Source: Candidatus Competibacteraceae bacterium
GTDB lineage: Bacteria > Pseudomonadota > Gammaproteobacteria > Competibacterales > Competibacteraceae
Length of the DNA: 64,000 nt
Reading direction: 5' to 3'
NCBI GenBank assembly: GCA_016712625.1
Contig: JADJQQ010000004.1
Coordinates: 558,001 to 622,000, forward strand
Part shown: positions 7,599 through 16,224 of the stretch, piece by piece
Layout: the number at the start of each line of letters is the position of its first letter
How positions within the stretch are numbered: the stretch's first letter is position 1
Program-made: the position numbers and the translations under genes
The notes under the pieces: generated by a model
The model's input: the letters and a program-made list of their open reading frames with translations, nothing else
Told to the model about the DNA's origin: nothing
Databases searched by the model: none

Positions 7599-9629
7599 AT
7601 GCCCGCTTCGCAAAACCATCCGCTGCTGTCATCCCAACCTTTCGCCAGCAAAGGCAAAATCATCACCGCCGATGAGGCGGTGCGCTTAATTCGGGATGGC
7701 GATACCGTCGCCACCGGCGGTTTTGTTGGTATCGGCTTCGCCGAACATCTGGCCATCGCGCTGGAAACCCATTTTCTCACAACCGGACGGCCGCGAAATT
7801 TGACGTTGGTCTACGCCGCCGGCCAAGGCGACGGCAAGGATCGTGGCCTCAATCATCTCGGTCACGAAAACCTGGTACGGCGGATCATCGGCGGCCATTG
7901 GGGCCTGGTTCCCAAATTGGGAAAATTGAGCATTGACAATAAAGTCGAAGCTTATAACTTGCCGCAAGGGGTCATTTCCCATCTGTTTCGCGATATCGCC
8001 GCTCACAAGCCAGGCACTTTGAGTCGGGTGGGATTGGGCACCTTCGTTGATCCTCGCTTCGGAGGTGGCAAGATGAACGCCATCACGACCAAGGATATCG
8101 TGGAGCTGATGTCCATTGATGGCAAGGAATATCTGTTTTATAAGGCTTTTCCGATTAATGTCGCCCTGATTCGCGGCACCAGCGCCGATCCCGACGGCAA
8201 TATCACCATGGAAAAGGAAGCCTTGATCTTGGAAGTGCTGGCTATCGCCACCGCGGTTCACAACTCTGGTGGGGTGGTGATCGTTCAGGTCGAGCGATTG
8301 GCCGAACGCGGCAGCCTGCATCCGCGTAAGGTCAAGATTCCCGCCGTGCTGGTGGATTGTATTGTGGTCGCCCCGCCCGAACAGCACTGGCAGACCTTTG
8401 CCACCCCCTACAATCCGGCCTTTAGCGGTGAAATTCGGGTGCCGATGCAATCCATTCCTGCCATGCCGCTCAGCCAACGCAAGCTGATCGCCCGGCGCGC
8501 CGCCTTTGAAATTCTGCCCAACAGCGTGGTGAATTTGGGGATTGGGATGCCGGAAGGGATCGCCAACGTCGCCAATGAGGAACGGATCATCGACTTGATG
8601 ACGCTGACCGCCGAACCGGGCGTGCTGGGCGGCATTCCCGCTGGCGGACTGAATTTTGGCGCGGCCACCAATACCCAGGCCGTGATCGACCAACCCGCGC
8701 AATTCGATTTTTATGACGGCGGCGGATTGGATATCGCCTTTCTCGGCATGGCGCAGGTGGATCGAGAAGGCAATGTCAACGTCAGCAAATTCGGCAATAA
8801 GCTGGTCGGCGCTGGTGGCTTCATCAACATCAGCCAAAACGCCAAACGCGTCGTGTTTGTCGGCACCTTCAGCAATGGCGGTGAAACTAGCATTGAAAAC
8901 GAGCAATTACGAATCAGCCATCTCGGCAAAAGCCACAAATTTGTCGCCGAGGTCGAGCATCGCACCTTCAGTGGTTCGCACGCCGCCGCCAAGGGCCAAT
9001 CGGTGCTTTACATCACCGAGCGCTGCGTGTTCCAACTCACGCGCGAGGGCATGGAATTAATCGAAATCGCTCCTGGGTTGGATTTACAGCGGGATATTCT
9101 GGCGCAAATGGATTTTCAGCCAATCATGAAACAGCCCCCGCGCTTGATGGCCGACCTCCTGTTTCGCGCCGAGCCGATGGGCTTGCGCCGGGCCTTGTTG
9201 CGGTTGCCGGTTGAAGAACGCTTTACCTATGACGCCGAAGAAGATTTGTTCTTCGTCAATCTGGAAGGCTATGAAATCAAGACCCTGGAGGACGCCGAGG
9301 CCATTCGCCAAAATGTCTCAAACCATCTTTCCCCGCTCGGCCGTAAGACGTACGCCGTGGTCAATTACGACAATTTCACCATCAACCCAGATTTAATCGA
9401 CCCCTATACCGACATCATCAAGGATTTGATGGATCGCTTCTATTGGGGTGTAACCCGCTATACCACCAGCGCTTTTTTGCGGATGAAACTCGGTGACGCC
9501 CTGGAGCAGCGCGATGTGGCGCCCTACATCTTCGAAAGCCCTGGCGAGGCCCGCCGCCATTTGCGCGACGCGCAATCGGGCCTAACCGATGAAGAGTTGG
9601 AAATCGCCAGTTACGGCGGTACCGGTTAA
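7599..9629 (+). CDS. Acyl-CoA:acetate/propionate CoA-transferase, long form
   Basis: A family I CoA-transferase resembling propionate CoA-transferase (Pct) and YdiF, moving CoA between short-chain acyl-CoAs and free acids. The N-terminal half begins with GKIITADEAVRLIRDGDTVA and a GGFVGIGF glycine loop. The second half starts near residue 300 with VVNLGIGMPEG, and TAEPGVLGGIP carries the Glu expected to form the glutamyl-CoA intermediate. At 676 residues it is about 150 longer than classical Pct. The extra C-terminal part (after about residue 520) contains an acidic stretch and a YWGVTRYTTSAFLRMKLG segment. An AGGA about 8 nt before the ATG supports the start. The pta gene downstream suggests acetyl or propionyl unit handling. 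Confidence 0.88.
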   Translation: MPASQNHPLLSSQPFASKGKIITADEAVRLIRDGDTVATGGFVGIGFAEHLAIALETHFLTTGRPRNLTLVYAAGQGDGKDRGLNHLGHENLVRRIIGGHWGLVPKLGKLSIDNKVEAYNLPQGVISHLFRDIAAHKPGTLSRVGLGTFVDPRFGGGKMNAITTKDIVELMSIDGKEYLFYKAFPINVALIRGTSADPDGNITMEKEALILEVLAIATAVHNSGGVVIVQVERLAERGSLHPRKVKIPAVLVDCIVVAPPEQHWQTFATPYNPAFSGEIRVPMQSIPAMPLSQRKLIARRAAFEILPNSVVNLGIGMPEGIANVANEERIIDLMTLTAEPGVLGGIPAGGLNFGAATNTQAVIDQPAQFDFYDGGGLDIAFLGMAQVDREGNVNVSKFGNKLVGAGGFINISQNAKRVVFVGTFSNGGETSIENEQLRISHLGKSHKFVAEVEHRTFSGSHAAAKGQSVLYITERCVFQLTREGMELIEIAPGLDLQRDILAQMDFQPIMKQPPRLMADLLFRAEPMGLRRALLRLPVEERFTYDAEEDLFFVNLEGYEIKTLEDAEAIRQNVSNHLSPLGRKTYAVVNYDNFTINPDLIDPYTDIIKDLMDRFYWGVTRYTTSAFLRMKLGDALEQRDVAPYIFESPGEARRHLRDAQSGLTDEELEIASYGGTG

Positions 9630-9708
9630 CACAAGCACAATAAGCCTACAAAAGCGCAAGTTATTTGCTTTGCTTAGCGCTTTCTGTACCTTCGGCGGTT
9701 AAATGGGT

Positions 9709-9739
9709 GTAAGCTATATTGCACTGCAACATAGCTTAC
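9709..9739. promoter_or_regulatory. 31-bp near-perfect palindrome just upstream of pta
   Basis: The left arm GTAAGCTAT and right arm ATAGCTTAC are exact inverted copies, with an inner pair TTGCA/TGCAA around a central C. Only one position pair (9718/9730) fails to match. It ends about 16 nt before the likely pta start, so it is well placed for a repressor operator or a leader hairpin. No T-run follows, so it does not look like a terminator. Operator function is inference. Confidence 0.55.
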
Positions 9740-9755
9740 TCATAAGGCAATGGCC

Positions 9756-11915
9756 ATGACCACCGCGATTCTTGTCGTCCCTACCGAGCAACGGGTCGGG
9801 CTGACCACCGTCGCTCTTGGCTTGGTTCACGCGCTTGACCGGGAAGGCATCCCGGTCGGTTTCTGCAAACCCATCAGCCAGCCGCACGCCACCGACACCG
9901 GACCGGAACGCTCCACCCGGCTGGCGCGGATGGTCATCCGTCTCAGTTCTCCCGAACCGATTCCAGTCAGTGAAGCGGAAAACTGGCTGGGCCACGGTCG
10001 GGAAAACGTTCTGCTGGAGGAAGTGGTCGCCCGCTACGAACAAGCCGCCCAGCACGCTAGCGTGGTGATCGTCGAGGGCTTGGTGGATACCGAGGCCCAA
10101 CCTTACGGTACCCGGCTCAACGCCAAAATAGCCCAAAGTCTGGATGCGAAAATTGTTATCGTCACCGCCCCCGGTCGGGACACGCCGCGCCAGGTTGCCG
10201 ATACGGTGGAAGTCGTCGCCCGTGCTTACGGCGGCATCCGCCACGAACGGATGCTCGGCTGCGTAATCAATTTGCTGGACGCGCCGGTGGATCAGGCTGG
10301 CCATATCCGCTTCGACTTCAGCCGCACCGAAAACAGCTACCAACCCAACCATGAAGCTGAACTCCGCGCCGAATGCGCCCGCCATTGGCCAGCAACCTTC
10401 AAACTGCTGGGCTGCATTCCCTGGCAGCGCGAGTTGAGCGCCCCGCAGGTGTGCGACATGATGCATATGATCGACGCCCAGGTTCTCAACGAAGGGCACT
10501 TGAGCCGGCGAGTCACCCACATTGTGCTGGGGGCTACCACCCTGGCCAACAGCTGCCGGGAACTGCGCCCAGGCGCCATGATGATCATCCCTGGTGATCG
10601 TGACGACTTGCTGCTGGCGATCTGCATGGCCGCCATGGGCGGCATCCACGTCGCGGGCGTTCTGCTCACCGGCGGTTCAAAGCCCGACCCGCGCGTTTGG
10701 AAATTGTGCGGCCCGGCGCTCGATACGGGTCTACCGATCCTGAGCGTCGCCAACAGCATCCTGCAATCAGTACTGTATTTGCCGCACCTCAATCTGGAAA
10801 TTCCACTCGATGATCGTGATCGAATGCAGCAGGCGGTGGAAGCGGTCGCCGCCCACGTCACTTTGGAATGGAAAGATCCGCTATTGAGCCGCATTGAGGA
10901 ACGTCGGCTCAGTCCACCTGCTTTTCAGCATATCTTGGTGGAACGAGCGCGTAAGGCCAACAAACGGATCATCCTGCCGGAGGGTAACGAACCACGCAGC
11001 ATTGAAGCGGCGATCACCTGCCACCAGCGGGGTATCGCTCGTTGCATCCTGATGGGCGACGCCGGGCGGATGCACCGATTGGCGGCCCGGCGCGGCCTGA
11101 GCATCCCACCGACCATTGAAATCATTGATCCGGCGCAAATTGACCAGCGATATATCGAGGCGATGGTGGAATTGCGCCAACACAAAGGCCTGACGCCGGG
11201 GCTGGCGGAAGAAGAATTACACGACTCGGTGGTCTTGGGCACCCTCATGCTGCAACTGGGCGAGGTCGACGGCTTGGTTTCCGGCGCCGTGCACACCACC
11301 GCCAACACCATCCGCCCGGCCCTGCAATTGATCAAGACCGCACCGGGCGCGCGGCTGGTCTCTTCCATCTTCTTTATGTGCTTGCCCGAGCAGGTGCTGG
11401 TGTACGGCGACTGCGCCATCAACATCAACCCGAACGCCGAGGATCTGGCCGACATCGCCATCCAGAGCGCGGAGTCGGCCAAGGCTTTCGGCATCACTCC
11501 ACGGGTCGCGATGTTAAGTTACAGTACGGGGGCTTCCGGCAGCGGCAATGATGTCGAAAAAGTGAAGGCGGCGACTCGGATTGCCCGGCAACGGCGACCG
11601 GATCTGCTCATCGACGGACCGCTGCAATACGACGCGGCCACCATCAAGGATGTGGCGCAAAGCAAGGCGCCGGACAGTCAGGTGGCCGGGCGAGCGCCGG
11701 TCTTCATCTTCCCTGATCTTAACACCGGCAACACCACCTACAAGGCGGTGCAACGCAGCGCCGATGTGATCAGCATCGGCCCCATGCTGCAAGGCTTGAA
11801 CAAGCCGGTCAACGATCTGTCGCGCGGAGCGCTGGTGGAAGACATCGTGTTCACCATCGCGCTGACCGCGATTCAAGCGGAACAAGCTATCGAGCGCCCA
11901 CGCGACCGGCGCTGA
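9756..11915 (+). CDS. pta: Phosphate acetyltransferase, long form
   Basis: Pta interconverts acetyl-CoA plus phosphate and acetyl-phosphate plus CoA. The protein has the three-part long architecture: an N-terminal P-loop/dethiobiotin-synthetase-like region (about 1-220, with a degenerate P-loop), a central DRTGG domain (about 220-340) and the catalytic PTA_PTB domain (about 390-715, starting near HILVERARKANKRIILPEG and including SYSTGASGSG). At about 719 residues it matches this class. An ATG at 9750 has its AAGG only 2 nt away, while the ATG at 9756 has it at 8 nt, so 9756 is preferred. No acetate kinase gene is adjacent. The palindrome directly upstream may regulate it. Confidence 0.92.
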   Translation: MTTAILVVPTEQRVGLTTVALGLVHALDREGIPVGFCKPISQPHATDTGPERSTRLARMVIRLSSPEPIPVSEAENWLGHGRENVLLEEVVARYEQAAQHASVVIVEGLVDTEAQPYGTRLNAKIAQSLDAKIVIVTAPGRDTPRQVADTVEVVARAYGGIRHERMLGCVINLLDAPVDQAGHIRFDFSRTENSYQPNHEAELRAECARHWPATFKLLGCIPWQRELSAPQVCDMMHMIDAQVLNEGHLSRRVTHIVLGATTLANSCRELRPGAMMIIPGDRDDLLLAICMAAMGGIHVAGVLLTGGSKPDPRVWKLCGPALDTGLPILSVANSILQSVLYLPHLNLEIPLDDRDRMQQAVEAVAAHVTLEWKDPLLSRIEERRLSPPAFQHILVERARKANKRIILPEGNEPRSIEAAITCHQRGIARCILMGDAGRMHRLAARRGLSIPPTIEIIDPAQIDQRYIEAMVELRQHKGLTPGLAEEELHDSVVLGTLMLQLGEVDGLVSGAVHTTANTIRPALQLIKTAPGARLVSSIFFMCLPEQVLVYGDCAININPNAEDLADIAIQSAESAKAFGITPRVAMLSYSTGASGSGNDVEKVKAATRIARQRRPDLLIDGPLQYDAATIKDVAQSKAPDSQVAGRAPVFIFPDLNTGNTTYKAVQRSADVISIGPMLQGLNKPVNDLSRGALVEDIVFTIALTAIQAEQAIERPRDRR

Positions 11916-12515
11916 TTAACCCTGCCGCTCGAATACTTCCACGCGCGCCGGCGGTAAATTGCCCCAGATAATCTTGCTGGACAGCCGCCGGAAGCGAGGC
12001 AGCAAGCGGGCGCCGGTACCGCGCAGATCGTAAGTATATTGAATCAACAAACCGCCCGTCTCAAGCAAGGTTTCAAACTGGTCGCTGATGGCGCGGGTGG
12101 TGGCGGGATGCAAGGATCGCAACGGCAGGCTGGAAACGATGCTGCTGATCTTCTTGGGTCGGTCTTGACCGAGCAGTTGACCGAGTTGGGCCGCATCCCC
12201 CTGAATGACGCGCAGTTGCGGAAAACGCTGGCGGAGATGATGGGTCAAATGGGGCGACCGCTCCACGACCACCAACTTCCAAAGCGGCAATCCATGTTTG
12301 AGCAACGCCGCGGTGACCGCGCCGGTTCCACCCCCTACTTCGATAACCAAGCCATCGCGATTCATCGGCACCCGCGAGGCCATGCAAGCGGCCAGCAACG
12401 GCGCGCTGGGGCACGCCGCTCCCATCGCTCTGGGATTGGCTAGGATTTCTCGGGCGAATAGAGCCAAGGAGGCGGCGCCCGGAGCTTGCAGGAGATCCTT
12501 CACAAAATGTTTCAT
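11916..12515 (-). CDS. SAM-dependent methyltransferase, phospholipid N-methyltransferase-like
   Basis: A 199-residue class I methyltransferase. The SAM-binding motif I is VIEVGGGTGAVTAAL near residues 57-71, followed by an acidic VVVERSP (motif II) and VIQGDA (motif III). The N-terminal FAREILANPRAMGAACPS block resembles the PmtA family, which methylates phosphatidylethanolamine, and related rRNA adenine dimethyltransferases. Substrate is not provable from sequence. AGG/GGG purines lie just before the ATG. It converges with pta, the two stops being immediately adjacent, and is divergent from the PepSY cluster. Confidence 0.75.
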   Translation of the reverse strand: MKHFVKDLLQAPGAASLALFAREILANPRAMGAACPSAPLLAACMASRVPMNRDGLVIEVGGGTGAVTAALLKHGLPLWKLVVVERSPHLTHHLRQRFPQLRVIQGDAAQLGQLLGQDRPKKISSIVSSLPLRSLHPATTRAISDQFETLLETGGLLIQYTYDLRGTGARLLPRFRRLSSKIIWGNLPPARVEVFERQG

Positions 12516-12802
12516 ACCCTACCTGAGGTTAAATCTTGTTAAATGAAAGCTTTCAGCGAGTCGAAAATTCCGAGGAATCGTAAGGTTCAAACGCGAGCCA
12601 GCGGCAGAGTCTAAAGCGGTATTGCGGAATTGCCAACTTTGAACAGACCTGATTCGCGAAATTAAGGTTGATTTCATTTCCTTCCCTTAAGGTGGCATCC
12701 CGTGACCGGTGATCTCAACAACCGGAACCACTGGATTGCGCCAATGGATCGGCACCGATCAGCGAACGTTCTCGTTCTAACCATTTGATCAGGATTTATT
12801 CA

Positions 12803-13126
12803 ATGAATCAATGTACTGCATTTTTGACTGCCGCCCTGCTGGCCACTTCAACCTGTTTCGCCGCCACTGTCGCCACGGAAAGCGAGACGCCGCCCGCCGC
12901 TGTTCAGCCGCCTGCCACCGCCGCGCCGGCCAGCGCGGCAATAACCAAGGAGCAGGCGATTGACATGGCGCTGAAAGCGCATCCGGGCACAGTTACCAAA
13001 GCCTATGAAGACACCAAGAAAGGCAAAAAGACATGGGAAGTCAAAATAAAGGGCGATGATGGCAAGAAATGGGAGGTGTATTACGAAATCAAAACCGGCG
13101 AACTGGTCGCCGAGGAAAGCGAGTAA
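12803..13126 (+). CDS. Secreted PepSY-domain protein (first of two)
   Basis: A 107-residue protein with a signal peptide (MNQCTAFLTAALLATSTCFA) followed by a Pro/Ala-rich linker and one PepSY domain (ITKEQAIDMALKAHPG through YYEIKTGELVAEE). PepSY domains are periplasmic and often associate with redox membrane proteins or inhibit peptidases. ATG 12803 has AGGA 8 nt upstream and is preferred over a TTG at 12785. It opens a same-strand cluster with cytochrome b561, another PepSY protein and a two-component pair. The 287-nt divergent region before it probably holds its promoter, but I could not pick clear -35/-10 boxes. Confidence 0.82.
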   Translation: MNQCTAFLTAALLATSTCFAATVATESETPPAAVQPPATAAPASAAITKEQAIDMALKAHPGTVTKAYEDTKKGKKTWEVKIKGDDGKKWEVYYEIKTGELVAEESE

Positions 13127-13190
13127 TCACCGATTCCAGCCACGCTTCGCTTCCCCGGCCAGCACGGGGAAGCCACGGATTCTTCTACTT

Positions 13191-13802
13191 ATGAAAACCG
13201 CTAATCTGACCGAAATCATGATCTGGGACCCCCTGATCCGCTGGTTTCACTGGCTACTGGTTGCTGCATTCTCCATCGCTTACTTCACGGAGGGCGAACC
13301 CTTCGAAGCCATTCAAGATCGTCTGGAGAGCGAATGGCCGCAGAACTTTCACGTCTGGGCCGGCTATACCATTGCTGGCCTACTGTTATTTCGCCTGATC
13401 TGGGGCTTTACCGGCCCGCGTTACGCTCGCTTCCGCGATTTCGTGCAGGGTCCGCGCGCCACGCTGGCTTATGTCAAGGAGGTATTGTTGCTGCGCGCCC
13501 CTCGCCATCTGGGGCATAATCCAGCGGGTGGGGCCATGATTGTGCTGTTGCTATCCAGCCTGAGCATTACGGTTATGGCGGGACTGTCTTTATATGGGGC
13601 GGACAAGGGATTGGGTCCACTCGCCAGCGCGCTGGCCAGCGCCAGCGATTCAACCATTCACACCTTTGAAGAGGTGCATGAATTTTTCGCCAATTTGACC
13701 CTGTTGCTCGTCGCCGGCCATTTGCTTGGCGTGATTTGGGAAAGCCTGCTGCATCGGGAGAACTTGGCCCGCGCCATGATCACCGGCCGCAAGCGAGCCT
13801 GA
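13191..13802 (+). CDS. Cytochrome b561-type di-haem membrane protein
   Basis: A 203-residue integral membrane protein of the prokaryotic cytochrome b561 / Ni-Fe hydrogenase b-type family. It starts MKTANLTEIMIWDPLIRWFHW, where the His after WF is a typical haem ligand. Further His residues suited to haem binding are in QNFHVWAGY, HTFEEVHEFF and VAGHLLGV. Four hydrophobic segments are visible. It probably passes electrons between the quinone pool and a periplasmic partner. The ATG at 13191 begins the conserved domain, and upstream in-frame codons overlap the PepSY gene and are not used. Its sandwich position between two PepSY proteins suggests a shared redox function. Confidence 0.88.
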   Translation: MKTANLTEIMIWDPLIRWFHWLLVAAFSIAYFTEGEPFEAIQDRLESEWPQNFHVWAGYTIAGLLLFRLIWGFTGPRYARFRDFVQGPRATLAYVKEVLLLRAPRHLGHNPAGGAMIVLLLSSLSITVMAGLSLYGADKGLGPLASALASASDSTIHTFEEVHEFFANLTLLLVAGHLLGVIWESLLHRENLARAMITGRKRA

Positions 13803-13876
13803 ACCGCCCGACTGCGTGCCGCTCGATCAAAATTTTAGGATGCCGAACAAGAGAGTTCTTTCGCCAAACGTTCGCC

Positions 13877-14203
13877 ATGCGCCACCGCCGAAAGCTGGCT
13901 CCGATCCTGTGGCTGCTTGCCGGACTGTCGCTCGCCGCGGCACCGGCCACGGCCGATTCCGACCATAATGAAATCCGCCGGTTACGCCAAGCCAAGCGAA
14001 TTTTGGCGCTCGATACGATCATCGCCAACCACCGCCGAGATTATCCCGGCGGCAAACTGCTGGAAGCCGAACTCGAATTTGAGCGCGGTCACTATGTTTA
14101 CGAGCTAATGATCTTGGAGGAGAACGGTGTGGTGCGCGAATTTGAATACGACGCCACCAGCGGCGAGCTATGGCGTCTCCACTCTGCAAAGGAACATGAT
14201 TAG
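13877..14203 (+). CDS. Secreted PepSY-domain protein (second of two)
   Basis: A 108-residue periplasmic protein with a basic N-terminus, hydrophobic core and Ala-x-Ala cleavage region (MRHRRKLAPILWLLAG.., PATADSD). It has a single PepSY-type module (RLRQAKRILALDTIIANH through EYDATSGELWRLH). It ends 2 nt before the response-regulator gene. Small PepSY proteins directly before OmpR-type two-component genes are common in proteobacteria and may modulate the periplasmic sensor domain of the kinase. That role is inferred. Confidence 0.82.
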   Translation: MRHRRKLAPILWLLAGLSLAAAPATADSDHNEIRRLRQAKRILALDTIIANHRRDYPGGKLLEAELEFERGHYVYELMILEENGVVREFEYDATSGELWRLHSAKEHD

Positions 14204-14205
14204 CG

Positions 14206-14880
14206 ATGCGTTTGTTGCTGGTTGAAGACGATGCCCTGCAAAGCCACCATTTGCGGCTGGCGTTGATTCAAGCGGGATTCGCGGTGGATATCGTCGCCGA
14301 TGGCGTGGAAGCCGAATTTATGGGCGGATCGGAGCCTTACGATGTCATCGTGCTGGATCTCGGATTACCTGGCCGTTCCGGTTTGGACGTATTGCGCCAC
14401 TGGCGCGCCGCCGATAACGCCACGCCGGTGCTCATCCTCACCGCCCGCGACGCCTGGCATGAAAAAGTTGACGGCTTCAAAGCCGGCGCCGACGACTATC
14501 TGGGCAAACCCTTTCACGCCGCGGAATTGATCGCCCGGCTTCATGCGCTGCTGCGACGGAGCAACGCCCAACCGCACGGCCCGCTGCGCGTGGCGGGGAT
14601 TGAGCTCAATGAAGAGACTCAACAAGCGCTGATCCCGGCGACCGGTGCACGGCTCGATTTGACCGGCACTGAATTTCGCTTGCTGCGCTACTTTATGCTG
14701 CATCCCGGCCGCGTGCTGTCGAAAACCCGGCTGGTCGAGCACGTTTATGATTTTGAAACCGAACGAGACAGCAATGTGTTGGAAGTTTATATCAATCGCT
14801 TGCGGCGCAAGCTCGGTCGAGACTCGATCGCCACCCGCCGCGGGCAAGGCTACATCTTCAGCAATGCGGAGCTGTCTTGA
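14206..14880 (+). CDS. OmpR/PhoB-family response regulator
   Basis: A 224-residue regulator. The receiver has the acidic pair ED at 7-8, phospho-acceptor D51 in VIVLDLGLPGRSG and Lys in YLGKPFH. The winged-helix DNA-binding domain covers about 125-220 (LTGTEFRLLRYFMLHPGRVLS through RRKLG and RGQGYIF). It resembles the QseB/PmrA/PhoP subgroup. Its stop overlaps the kinase start by 4 nt (TTGA). It likely controls its own cluster. Confidence 0.92.
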   Translation: MRLLLVEDDALQSHHLRLALIQAGFAVDIVADGVEAEFMGGSEPYDVIVLDLGLPGRSGLDVLRHWRAADNATPVLILTARDAWHEKVDGFKAGADDYLGKPFHAAELIARLHALLRRSNAQPHGPLRVAGIELNEETQQALIPATGARLDLTGTEFRLLRYFMLHPGRVLSKTRLVEHVYDFETERDSNVLEVYINRLRRKLGRDSIATRRGQGYIFSNAELS

Positions 14881-16223
14881 CCTCGCTGCAAACCCGGCTG
14901 TCGGCTGGCTTGATTACCGTACTAGCGGTGCTTACCACGCTGGTCGTCGTGATTGGCGGTTATTCGCTGCGGCAAATGGCCGAGAATTTTGTGGCGGCCC
15001 GGCTCGAACATGATCTGGAATCGGTGCTGGTCGCCTTCAGTTTCGACGCCAACGGCCAGCCACGCCTGGCGACCGACCGGCTCAACGCCACGTTCCACCA
15101 ACCCTATTCAGGCCATTATTACCAGATAGAAACCGCCGACCAGGAAATTTGTTCCCGTTCGCTCTGGGATGTCGATCTTGCGCTGCCGCCGCTGGCCGCC
15201 AACCACACCACCCGCGCTTTTATTACCGGCCCTCAAAATCAACATTTACTATTGGTCGGCCGTACTTTTCGCGTCAACAACCAACTGGTTCGCATTGTCG
15301 TGACCGAAGATTTCACGCCCTTGGCCACCGGGCTCAAACACTTGCTGTTGGAATTCAGTCTGATCGCCGTGCTCGCCTTCGGTGCTCTGCTGTTGCTGCA
15401 ACGCTTGATTGTGCGCCGGGGCTTGGCGCCGTTGGAGCAAGTACGCCGCGAACTACCCCGGTTGGGATGCGGTGAAATTACCCACCTCTCGATCCATGCC
15501 CCCGATGAGGTGCGACCGCTGGTGGCTGAACTGAACCGCTTGCTTGAGCTGATGAACCAGCGGCAGCGGCGCACCCGGCAGTCGCTCGGCAATTTGGCTC
15601 ATGCCCTGAAAACCCCATTAACGGTCTTGAGCCAACTAGCCAATCAACCCCCGGCCGCCAGCGACGGCAAGGCTTGGTGGCACGACTTGCGCACGCAGAT
15701 CGAGCATATCCGTCGCTTGACCGAACGGGAGCTAAAACGGGCGCGCATCGTTGGCGGCGGCACGCCGGGCCAGCGCGTATTGCTCGCGCAGGAAGTGACC
15801 GATTTGGTTGAAACCTTGCGCCGCATCCACCGCGACTGTTCGCTGTGCTTTGAACTGCGCATCGCACCCAACAGCGTGTTTCCCGGCGATCGGGACGACT
15901 TGTTGGAATTACTTGGCAATCTGCTCGACAACGCCTGTCAATGGGCGAGGAAAGCCGTTCGCCTGACGGTTGGCGTCGACGCCAGCGTCATTCGGCTACA
16001 AGTCGAGGACGACGGGCCAGGTTGTCCACCCGATCAATTAGATCTGCTCCGACAGCGCGGCGCCCGCATCGACGAGTCCCGCGCCGGGCATGGCCTAGGC
16101 CTGGCGATCATCAGTGACATTGTCGCGCAGTACAAGGGCAGCTTACGGCTGGATCGTTCCGAAGCGCTGGGAGGTCTGCTCGCCGAAGTAGCCTTGCCGC
16201 TACCCGCCGGTAGCCGGCCCTGA
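14877..16223 (+). CDS. Sensor histidine kinase (PhoQ/QseC-like)
   Basis: A 448-residue kinase starting with TTG overlapped with the regulator stop. No closer ATG exists before the first membrane helix, so TTG is the credible start. It has a helix at about residues 8-28, a periplasmic sensor of about 130 residues, a second helix (about 160-182), HAMP, and HisKA with acceptor H242 in LGNLAHALKTPL. The HATPase domain shows NLLDNACQWA, DDGPGC and HGLGLAIISDI. With the OmpR-type regulator it forms a complete two-component system, probably tuned by the two PepSY proteins. Signal unknown. Confidence 0.92.
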   Translation: MTSLQTRLSAGLITVLAVLTTLVVVIGGYSLRQMAENFVAARLEHDLESVLVAFSFDANGQPRLATDRLNATFHQPYSGHYYQIETADQEICSRSLWDVDLALPPLAANHTTRAFITGPQNQHLLLVGRTFRVNNQLVRIVVTEDFTPLATGLKHLLLEFSLIAVLAFGALLLLQRLIVRRGLAPLEQVRRELPRLGCGEITHLSIHAPDEVRPLVAELNRLLELMNQRQRRTRQSLGNLAHALKTPLTVLSQLANQPPAASDGKAWWHDLRTQIEHIRRLTERELKRARIVGGGTPGQRVLLAQEVTDLVETLRRIHRDCSLCFELRIAPNSVFPGDRDDLLELLGNLLDNACQWARKAVRLTVGVDASVIRLQVEDDGPGCPPDQLDLLRQRGARIDESRAGHGLGLAIISDIVAQYKGSLRLDRSEALGGLLAEVALPLPAGSRP

Positions 16224-16224
16224 C

